DNA from: Prevotella sp.
GTDB taxonomy: Bacteria > Bacteroidota > Bacteroidia > Bacteroidales > Bacteroidaceae
Reading direction: 5' to 3'
Assembly: GCA_021203915.1 (NCBI GenBank)
Contig: JAJQAI010000197.1
Location: 1-5,353, forward strand
DNA: 5,353 nucleotides
Shown: piece after piece, positions 1-5,353 of the stretch
Layout: each line of letters opens with the position of its first letter
Numbering within the stretch: position 1 is the stretch's first letter
Position numbers and translations under genes: made by a program
The notes under the pieces: model-generated
Database searches by the model: none
Seen by the model: only the letters and a program-made list of their open reading frames with translations
What the model was told of the DNA's origin: nothing

Positions 1-684
1 CTTTTTAATTCTTCAGTAACAGATATTTTCCAAAACAAATATCTTTCTCCTCGTTCTCCTTATACCACCTTGCAAATTCCTGTTCAAGGAATTGGTGATT
101 GGTGTCATCCACTTTATACTTTTGATGTTGATGATAGTGGATTAAGAGAGAAAATAAATGATGGTAAACTTTTCACTGACAATGGCATACCATTTTTAAG
201 TCCTAAAAATGGCTATAATATAGCATTTACCTCTCTTTTTGATAATTATCCAGATAGCATTAGTTTCCCTCTTAAGGGTAAAGCTGCCTCAGCCTTTCTT
301 CTTCTTTTAGGAAGTACCAATCATATGCAATGTGATTTTTTAAATGCTAAGATTAGTGTTTATTATGAAGATGGCACTAAAGATTATCTTCCCCTTATTA
401 GCCCAATTAATTGGGCTCCAATAGAGCATATATTCTTTGAAGATGGTCTAGCTTTTAATAGGAAGGCCCCAAAACTTACTCGTCTAGCGCTAAAGACGGG
501 ATACCAAAGTGATTCTTTTGAGGAAGAACTTGGATCCTCGGGTGCTACATGTATTATAGATGGAGGTGCAGCCCTACTGCTTAAGATGCCTCTTAATAAA
601 AAGAAAAAACTTTCTAAACTTGTTTTAGAGTCCGTTGCCAATGAAGTTGTTATTGGAATAATGGGCATTACACTTCAAAGGTAA
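1..684 (+). CDS. C-terminal part of a large DUF4450-like protein, probably carbohydrate-related (5' end outside window)
   Basis: The frame is open from the first base and ends at TAA 682-684, so 227 C-terminal residues are seen. The first in-frame start-like codon, TTG at 70, is not the real start: the preceding codons (NKYLSPRSPYTTLQIP, residues 12-27) read as continuous coding sequence. Notable motifs are QGIGDWCHP (29-37), DDSGLR, AFTSLFDNYPDS (75-86), GSTNHMQC (104-111), VYYEDGT (120-126), NWAPIE (137-142) and a conserved-looking end, LESVANEVVIGIM (209-221). Alternating hydrophobic strands suggest a beta-sandwich. From memory this pattern matches the C-terminus of Bacteroidales proteins carrying DUF4450, which are long and associated with a six-hairpin glycosidase-like fold; the family call is by recall and moderately sure. 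No catalytic part is visible, so neither enzyme activity nor secretion can be claimed. It converges on the glycogen genes and probably has no functional link to them. Confidence 0.6.
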   Translation, partial: LFNSSVTDIFQNKYLSPRSPYTTLQIPVQGIGDWCHPLYTFDVDDSGLREKINDGKLFTDNGIPFLSPKNGYNIAFTSLFDNYPDSISFPLKGKAASAFLLLLGSTNHMQCDFLNAKISVYYEDGTKDYLPLISPINWAPIEHIFFEDGLAFNRKAPKLTRLALKTGYQSDSFEEELGSSGATCIIDGGAALLLKMPLNKKKKLSKLVLESVANEVVIGIMGITLQR

Positions 685-725
685 AAAAAGAGAGTCAACA
701 ACCACTTTTTAGATTATTGACTCTC
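683..725 (-). terminator. Intrinsic terminator of the glycogen operon
   Basis: A perfect 9-bp inverted repeat, GAGAGTCAA (690-698) and TTGACTCTC (717-725), encloses an 18-nt loop. Read on the minus strand it begins 24 nt after the phosphorylase stop codon and is followed at once by seven T's (complement of A683-A689), which is the canonical order of stem then U-tract. On the plus strand the stem is followed by AAAATAGTGAAC and only later by a T-run, so it is a poor terminator for the convergent gene. The T-tract overlaps the TAA stop codon (682-684) of that gene. Confidence 0.85.
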
Positions 726-749
726 AAAATAGTGAACTTTTTTTAGCTA

Positions 750-3308
750 TTAATCAAACCATTTGATGTAGCAGAAATCTTGACGATGAGGTAGATTCTT
801 ATTCTTTGGGTACATCCTAACGGCTGTCTTATAAATACCTGCTTCTACAGCCTCAACCTCGGCCTCGAAAGTATACAGGTTGCCATCGTGACTTACGAGT
901 TTGAATGGGAATACGTTGGATATCGTCTCCACACCATCCTTATCAGTCTTTACTGATATAAATTCTAGTCCAACGGCATCATTAAGACCTTGCTCATCAA
1001 TAACATATTTGACTTTGTACTTTACACCGGTTTCCATACCAGTACTTGGGAAACTAATGTCCTTAGAAACAACGTGAATCGCATCCCAACGTTCTGCTAC
1101 AGTTTCCTTCCATTGTGCAAGTTCTTTAGCTAATTGGAAGTTGTTAGCAGAAAGACGCTTTGAGCGTAGAGCCTGCTTTTCATAGAACTTCTCATAGTAG
1201 TCATCCAACTGACGCTTCATCGTATAGTGAGGAGCAATCATAGCTATAGAGTTCTTTATTACCTTAATCCAACCCTCACTATAACCTTTCTTATTCTTCT
1301 TATAGTAGAGTGGAATTATCTCCTTCTCAAGCAGAGAATAAATAGTAGCTGCATCAAGTTGATCTTGATAGCTTTGATTCTTGTAGGTGCGCTTTTCGGT
1401 TACAGCCCATCCTGCACCTTTACGATAGCCTTCAAGCCACCAACCATCAAGAACTGATAGGTTAACAACACCATTCATTTCAGCTTTCTCGCCTGAGGTA
1501 CCAGAGGCCTCAAGAGGACGAGTAGGGGTGTTCATCCAAATATCCACACCTGAAACAAGGCGACGAGCAAGCTGCATATCGTAATCCTCAAGGAAGATTA
1601 TCTTACCCAAGAATTCAGGACGTTGAGAAATCTCGAAGATTTTCTTTATAAGTCCTTGACCAGCTCCATCGGCAGGGTGTGCCTTGCCCGAGAATAGGAA
1701 CTGAACGGGGTATTTCTCGTTGTTAACTATCTTTGCAAGACGGTCAATGTCGGTAAAGAGTAGATGTGCACGCTTGTATGTTGCAAAACGACGGCAGAAA
1801 CCAATAATTAAAGAATCTGGATTTATCTTTGTTATAAGTGATACCACACGTGAGGGGTCTCCTTGATTTCTAAGCCATGTGTCGCTGAATGTAATCTTAA
1901 TATAATCGGTGAGCTTCTTCTTTAGAGCCATACGAGTGCTCCAAATTTCCTCATCTGGAACATCGTATATGGCTTGCCATATGTCAGCATTGCTCTGATC
2001 TGACATAAAGTTTTCGGCAAAGTACTTAGCATATAGCTGACGCCATTCTGTTGCTGCCCATGTTGGGAAGTGAACACCATTGGTGACATATCCTACATGA
2101 TTCTCCTCAGCAAAATATCCTTTCCATATTCCTGAAAACATTTTCTGACTTACCCAACCATGAAGTTTACTTACACCATTGACTTCTTGACAGGTGTTAC
2201 ATGCAAATATTGACATGCAGAACTTTTCGTTATGGTCATCAGGATTTGTGCGTCCCATTCCAATGAACTCATCCCATGAAATTCCTAGCTGTGAAGGATA
2301 ACCAGACATGTATTTGCTGAAAAGGCCCTCATCGAAATAGTCATGACCAGCTGCAACTGGTGTGTGAACTGTATAAAGTGATGAGGCTCTTACAAGTTCA
2401 ATGGCTTGATTGAAACTTAGCCCTTCCTTTACGTAATCGCAAAGGCGTTGAAGGTTACAAAGAGCTGCATGACCTTCATTGCAGTGATAAATATCTTTCT
2501 TTATGCCGAGTCTCTTTAGTGTTAGAATACCGCCAATTCCAAGAAGAATTTCTTGCTTAAGACGATTCTCCCAATCACCACCATAAAGGGAGTGTGTAAT
2601 AGGCCTATCGAACTCAGAGTTCATATCGTTGTCTGTGTCCAAAAGATACAGCTTAACTCTTCCTACATTTACCCTCCATACGTAGGCATGGACTAGGTAA
2701 TTCGTGTATGGTACATCAATAACCATTGGATTACCATTTTCATCTAGTTGATGCTCTACTGGTAGGGAACTGAATACTTGAGCGTCATAGTTGGCTATTT
2801 GTTGGCCATCCATACTTAGAGATTGCTTAAAGTATCCGTAGCGGTACAAAAAGCCTATTGCACACATATCAACATTACTATCAGAAGCTTCCTTTATGTA
2901 GTCTCCTGCTAGCATGCCAAGTCCACCTGAATATATTTTGAGTGCTTGATTGATTCCATATTCCATGCAGAAATATGCTACTGAAGGGCGCTTAGTGTTT
3001 GGCTTTTCTGCCATATATGCCTTGAACTTTGCATATACATCCTTTACCCTTTTCATTATGGCTTTATCCTTGACAATTGCTTCTTTCCTATCGTAACTGA
3101 GGCGTTCAAGCAACATAACGGGATTATGCTCAACTTCACGATATAGGTCCGCGTCAAGTTCTCTCCATAAATCTCTAGCTTCGTAATTCCAGGCCCACCA
3201 CATATTGTGGGATAGCTCATAAAGACACTTGAGCTCTTCTGGTAATCTTGGTGTTACCGTCAATTCTTTCCATTGGGGGTCATTGGCGTAGTCTGATTTA
3301 ATCTTCAT
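750..3308 (-). CDS. glgP: Alpha-glucan (glycogen) phosphorylase, GT35, DUF3417-containing type
   Basis: This cytoplasmic, PLP-dependent enzyme removes glucose from the non-reducing ends of alpha-1,4-glucans with phosphate, giving glucose 1-phosphate. The 852-aa protein opens with a DUF3417-like region (about 20-110; [16 protein letters not shown] at 33-48). The phosphorylase core follows: [16 protein letters not shown] (128-143), [10 protein letters not shown] (274-283), [12 protein letters not shown] (315-326), NGVSKLHG (377-384), [12 protein letters not shown] (505-516) and [12 protein letters not shown] (539-550). EASGTSGEK (600-608) places the PLP Schiff-base lysine at K608, matching the EASGTGNMK motif of the E. 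coli and muscle enzymes. Residues about 753-852 form a beta-rich C-terminal domain ending in CYIKWFD. The length fits the divergent branch often annotated 'alpha-glucan family phosphorylase'. ATG at 3308-3306 is chosen because the family N-terminus starts soon after; no Shine-Dalgarno is visible, as is usual in Bacteroidota. It lies 42 bp downstream of the synthase and is probably cotranscribed with it. Confidence 0.96.
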   Translation of the reverse strand: MKIKSDYANDPQWKELTVTPRLPEELKCLYELSHNMWWAWNYEARDLWRELDADLYREVEHNPVMLLERLSYDRKEAIVKDKAIMKRVKDVYAKFKAYMAEKPNTKRPSVAYFCMEYGINQALKIYSGGLGMLAGDYIKEASDSNVDMCAIGFLYRYGYFKQSLSMDGQQIANYDAQVFSSLPVEHQLDENGNPMVIDVPYTNYLVHAYVWRVNVGRVKLYLLDTDNDMNSEFDRPITHSLYGGDWENRLKQEILLGIGGILTLKRLGIKKDIYHCNEGHAALCNLQRLCDYVKEGLSFNQAIELVRASSLYTVHTPVAAGHDYFDEGLFSKYMSGYPSQLGISWDEFIGMGRTNPDDHNEKFCMSIFACNTCQEVNGVSKLHGWVSQKMFSGIWKGYFAEENHVGYVTNGVHFPTWAATEWRQLYAKYFAENFMSDQSNADIWQAIYDVPDEEIWSTRMALKKKLTDYIKITFSDTWLRNQGDPSRVVSLITKINPDSLIIGFCRRFATYKRAHLLFTDIDRLAKIVNNEKYPVQFLFSGKAHPADGAGQGLIKKIFEISQRPEFLGKIIFLEDYDMQLARRLVSGVDIWMNTPTRPLEASGTSGEKAEMNGVVNLSVLDGWWLEGYRKGAGWAVTEKRTYKNQSYQDQLDAATIYSLLEKEIIPLYYKKNKKGYSEGWIKVIKNSIAMIAPHYTMKRQLDDYYEKFYEKQALRSKRLSANNFQLAKELAQWKETVAERWDAIHVVSKDISFPSTGMETGVKYKVKYVIDEQGLNDAVGLEFISVKTDKDGVETISNVFPFKLVSHDGNLYTFEAEVEAVEAGIYKTAVRMYPKNKNLPHRQDFCYIKWFD

Positions 3309-3350
3309 ATGAATCTATTTTATTTGAAATATTTTTTCTTCAATAAACAT

Positions 3351-5003
3351 TTATTTTTTCCTTTCCTCAGCCTTTTTAAGGGCAAAGTCATAGGCATCTA
3401 AGTAGTATTTTATAAATTTACTCCAAAGGGCTTTTTTAGAAAGAAGTTCTGCATTTTTTCTAGTGGTATCTTTTTCTGTGGGAGAAAATTTTGAGAATTC
3501 AACCACTGTGTCCTTTATTATGTCAGAAGCTTCAGAAAAGTTATAGTCAGTTCTATGAACAACCTTTACACCATCTAAAATATCGGTTTTTTTACCAATC
3601 AACTTATTAACCCACATTCCAAAACCAGCCAAATCAGATGTAATACAAGGTACCTTAAAGGCTATTGCCTCAAGTGGAGTGTATCCCCAAGGTTCATAAT
3701 ATGATGGGAAAATGCAAAGATCATTACCTAGAATTACATCATAATATTCCATATTGATAATACCATCTTTTCCATCTAAATAGCATGGAAGGAATATTAT
3801 CTTGACTTTATCTGCTTCAAGGTTATGTACATCCATATGTTTAAGCATACCAAGTACATTATCATGGCTCATATTGTGAAGCCAATGGGTTATCATTGGT
3901 ACTTCTAAAGGTGTATCGTAATCCTTATTTGAGTTTAGACGCTCTAATAGGTCTTCTCGTGGTTTACCAACCCATCCTGGTATGGTAATAAGGGCTAGTA
4001 TTTTTTTATCTAAGCGATTATCTCTTTTAAGACGATTCATTGCCTCTAAATATACATCTACACCCTTATTGCGGAATTCATAACGACCGCTTGTAGATAT
4101 AATTAAGGTATCATCATCAAGCTTTGAGCCCAGTAGCGCATTGGCTATTTTAATAATTTTTTCTCTAGCTTTTTTTCGCTTAAGAATAAATTTCTGACCC
4201 TTGGCAACAAAGTCATTTTCAAAACCATTTGGAAGAACAAAATCTACGGGCTTATCAAGCAACTCTTTACACTCATTAGCTGTGATATCACTAACGGTAG
4301 TAAAACAATCCGCATTCCAAGCTGTCCTTTTTTCAATGGAATGCTTACTCTCCATATTTAGCTCTTGAGCCATTTGGTCTCCATTATAGGCAAAGAGATA
4401 ATCATATAGAGGTTTACCATTTCCGGCTATACTTCTTCCGATACTCGTAGCGTGAGTGGTGAAAATTGTAGCTACAAAGGGTAAATACTTCTTTATGTAA
4501 AGCATTCCTAAGCCTAGCATCCACTCATTAGCATGATATATAACCTTTTGCTCTTTATTAAGATAGAACTTATAGAAACTTTCTACAACTTTTGCAACAG
4601 CATATGAGAACATAGAAGACTCATCGTAATCGCCATAGGCATGAAGGCTATCTACAGAAAAATCTTCCCATAAATGAGTATAAATCTCGTTCTTTTTCTC
4701 GAAATACCTACTATAGTTTACTAGAATCGCAATGGGCTTGCCTGGAACGTCCCATCTCCCAACTCTAACTTTTAGCCCTTCTTTTTGAGCCTTTTTTACC
4801 CAAGAAGAAAAAAGTTCTTTATCTTGGATAAAGCTTAAAGATTCACTATTCTCAAAGTCTGGACCAAGAAAAATGATATGGTCAGGGAATTTTTCTTGTA
4901 AGGTCTTAGCTTTTGTTGAAAGGACAGTATATATGCCTCCTACCTTATTGCAGACCTCCCAACTGGATTCGAAAATATAATCAGGAGAAAGTTTATTTGC
5001 CAT
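3351..5003 (-). CDS. Glycogen synthase, eukaryote-like GT3 family
   Basis: The enzyme transfers glucose from a nucleotide sugar to the non-reducing end of alpha-1,4-glucan in the cytoplasm. The 550-aa protein has the GT-B layout of animal/yeast glycogen synthase: FESSWEVCNKVGGIYTVLST (11-30), HANEW (157-161), FTTHATSIGR (181-190), TTVSDITANE (235-244), VLPNGFEN (256-263), SGRYEFRNKGVDVYLEAM (305-322) and PSYYEPWGYTPLE (433-445). The last holds the E-x7-E pair, E437 and E445. It is shorter than the roughly 700-aa eukaryotic enzymes, lacking their N- and C-terminal phosphorylated tails. The equivalent of their arginine-rich regulatory helix reads TRKNAELLSKKALW (514-527), with one arginine. ATG at 5003-5001 is preferred: MANKLSPDYIFESSWEV matches the family start and lies just below a -7 element, whereas an in-frame TTG at 5105 would add 34 residues encoded by promoter DNA. 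GT3 enzymes use UDP-glucose in eukaryotes; donor use here is inferred. It is first in the operon with the phosphorylase. The family call is very sure. Confidence 0.95.
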   Translation of the reverse strand: MANKLSPDYIFESSWEVCNKVGGIYTVLSTKAKTLQEKFPDHIIFLGPDFENSESLSFIQDKELFSSWVKKAQKEGLKVRVGRWDVPGKPIAILVNYSRYFEKKNEIYTHLWEDFSVDSLHAYGDYDESSMFSYAVAKVVESFYKFYLNKEQKVIYHANEWMLGLGMLYIKKYLPFVATIFTTHATSIGRSIAGNGKPLYDYLFAYNGDQMAQELNMESKHSIEKRTAWNADCFTTVSDITANECKELLDKPVDFVLPNGFENDFVAKGQKFILKRKKAREKIIKIANALLGSKLDDDTLIISTSGRYEFRNKGVDVYLEAMNRLKRDNRLDKKILALITIPGWVGKPREDLLERLNSNKDYDTPLEVPMITHWLHNMSHDNVLGMLKHMDVHNLEADKVKIIFLPCYLDGKDGIINMEYYDVILGNDLCIFPSYYEPWGYTPLEAIAFKVPCITSDLAGFGMWVNKLIGKKTDILDGVKVVHRTDYNFSEASDIIKDTVVEFSKFSPTEKDTTRKNAELLSKKALWSKFIKYYLDAYDFALKKAEERKK

Positions 5004-5023
5004 AATTTTTAACGTGATTGGCG

Positions 5024-5031
5024 CAAATTTA
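5024..5031 (-). promoter_or_regulatory. Candidate Bacteroidota -7 element for the glycogen operon
   Basis: Read on the minus strand the bases are TAAATTTG, an exact match to the TAnnTTTG -7 consensus of the Bacteroidota primary sigma factor. It ends 20 bp above the synthase ATG, so a start of transcription a few bases below it would give a short leader of roughly 13-17 nt. No TTTG is present 19-21 bp upstream; that stretch is a T-rich run (about 5051-5058). The -33 half is therefore weak, which suggests modest strength or need of an activator. The exact match and position support the call, but AT-rich DNA yields such octamers by chance. Confidence 0.55.
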
Positions 5032-5284
5032 ACGAAAAAAAAGTTGATTAAAAAAATAAATTGTGGATTTTTTCCCAAAACTTGAGTTTTCTTGATAACA
5101 AGCAATTTTAAGAGAGGACATGTTAATAAAAAATGTATCTTTATGCAATGTTAACTATCAGAACATCACCAGTTTATAAAAATTATAGGCTTAATGGTTT
5201 TATGGGTTATAGTTGGGGTGGTAAACTTTTTTAACTTGATTTCTTGTGCCGCTGTTCACGCAAACACTTTCTTTTTTTCATCCC

Positions 5285-5316
5285 TTTGTATTATCGAGTA
5301 AAAAAAGTTAAATTTG
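5285..5316 (+). promoter_or_regulatory. Bacteroidota primary-sigma promoter firing rightward out of the window
   Basis: TTTG at 5285-5288 and TAAATTTG at 5309-5316 are separated by exactly 20 bp, matching the TTTG-N19-21-TAnnTTTG consensus at both elements. Transcription should begin about 5 to 8 bp below the -7 box. The remaining leader to the window end is A-rich and contains no ATG, so the gene it serves begins after 5353. That gene is unseen; the promoter implies it is divergent from the glycogen operon. Confidence 0.7.
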
Positions 5317-5329
5317 CAACCAAATTTAA
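5308..5329. repeat. 9-bp inverted repeat over the rightward -7 element and start site
   Basis: TTAAATTTG (5308-5316) and CAAATTTAA (5321-5329) are perfect reverse complements separated by CAAC. The left arm contains the rightward -7 element; the right arm covers the expected transcription start. The symmetry also creates a TAAATTTG on the minus strand (5328-5321), without a TTTG partner at the right distance. It could be an operator. Each arm contains the self-complementary AAATTT, which makes a chance dyad more likely. Confidence 0.5.
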
Positions 5330-5353
5330 TCCTCTATAAAATTAAAAAGAAAA

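Larger units (their letters stand above)
5004..5353. other. AT-rich intergenic region with outward-facing promoters
   Basis: This 350-bp stretch separates the minus-strand glycogen operon from a gene that must start right of the window. It holds one leftward -7 element near 5024-5031, a complete rightward promoter at 5285-5316, and two small dyads at 5077-5102: AAAACT-TG-AGTTTT and CTTG-ATAA-CAAG. Between about 5103 and 5280 I see no convincing gene, RNA structure, terminator or riboswitch. Tiny reading frames there (5120-5179 and 5194-5301) have no family resemblance or credible ribosome-binding context. Confidence 0.7.

Noticed and set aside
384..668. 94-codon minus-strand reading frame opposite the left-edge gene
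   Set aside because: It lies fully antisense to a frame with clear protein-family motifs, has serine/arginine-rich low-information composition, and would overlap the operon terminator.
1227..1457. 76-codon plus-strand reading frame with hydrophobic N-terminal half
   Set aside because: It is antisense to the conserved phosphorylase coding sequence; the hydrophobic look follows from the complementary codons.
3324..3343. Short inverted repeat TTGAA...TTCAA between the two glycogen genes
   Set aside because: A 5-bp AT-rich stem is too weak for a terminator, and no T-tract follows it in the direction of transcription.
5077..5102. Small dyads AAAACT-TG-AGTTTT and CTTG-ATAA-CAAG above the glycogen promoter as an operator
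   Set aside because: Arms of 4 to 6 bp in AT-rich DNA are expected by chance, and no known operator consensus is matched.
5120..5179. 19-codon plus-strand frame preceded by AGAGAGG
   Set aside because: The purine run is only 2 nt from the ATG, too close for a Shine-Dalgarno, and the peptide has no recognisable feature.
5194..5301. 35-codon plus-strand frame (MVLWVIVGVVNFF...), resembling a small membrane protein
   Set aside because: There is no promoter or ribosome-binding context, it overlaps the -33 box of the rightward promoter, and AT-rich DNA readily gives such short hydrophobic frames.
1..5353. CRISPR arrays, tRNA/rRNA genes, insertion sequences, att sites
   Set aside because: No spaced direct repeats, RNA gene signatures, transposase motifs or terminal inverted repeats were seen.

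Overview
The window looks like a piece of a Bacteroidota chromosome, most likely order Bacteroidales and of Prevotella/Bacteroides type. The evidence is an AT-rich sequence, promoters of the TTTG / TAnnTTTG type, AT-rich leaders without Shine-Dalgarno sequences, and a pairing typical of that group: a eukaryote-like GT3 glycogen synthase next to a DUF3417-type alpha-glucan phosphorylase. The genus call is an inference from gene content, not from a marker gene.

Layout: (1) Positions 1-684, plus strand, hold the 3' end of a larger gene whose start lies left of the window. Its C-terminal beta-rich domain resembles the DUF4450-type proteins of Bacteroidales, which are large and probably act on carbohydrates. 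(2) Positions 683-725 form a 9-bp hairpin followed, on the minus strand, by seven T's; it is a good intrinsic terminator for the minus-strand genes and touches the stop codon of the convergent plus-strand gene. (3) Positions 750-3308, minus strand, encode an 852-aa alpha-glucan phosphorylase (GT35) with its PLP lysine. (4) Positions 3351-5003, minus strand, encode a 550-aa glycogen synthase (GT3); its start is best placed at 5003, not at an upstream TTG. (5) Positions 5004-5353 are a 350-bp AT-rich intergenic region. One promoter-like element fires left into the glycogen genes, and a well-formed promoter fires right into a gene beyond the window.

The two complete genes lie head to tail 42 bp apart and almost certainly form one transcription unit, read synthase first and phosphorylase second. 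The synthase extends linear alpha-1,4-glucan from a sugar nucleotide and the phosphorylase releases glucose 1-phosphate from it. The unit therefore encodes storage and retrieval of intracellular glycogen. No branching enzyme, debranching enzyme or ADP-glucose pyrophosphorylase is present in the window.

I did not find a previously undescribed system here. The points most worth a second look are the degenerate regulatory arginine cluster of the GT3 enzyme, the palindrome over the rightward promoter, the cysteine cluster in the phosphorylase, and the unknown protein at the left edge.
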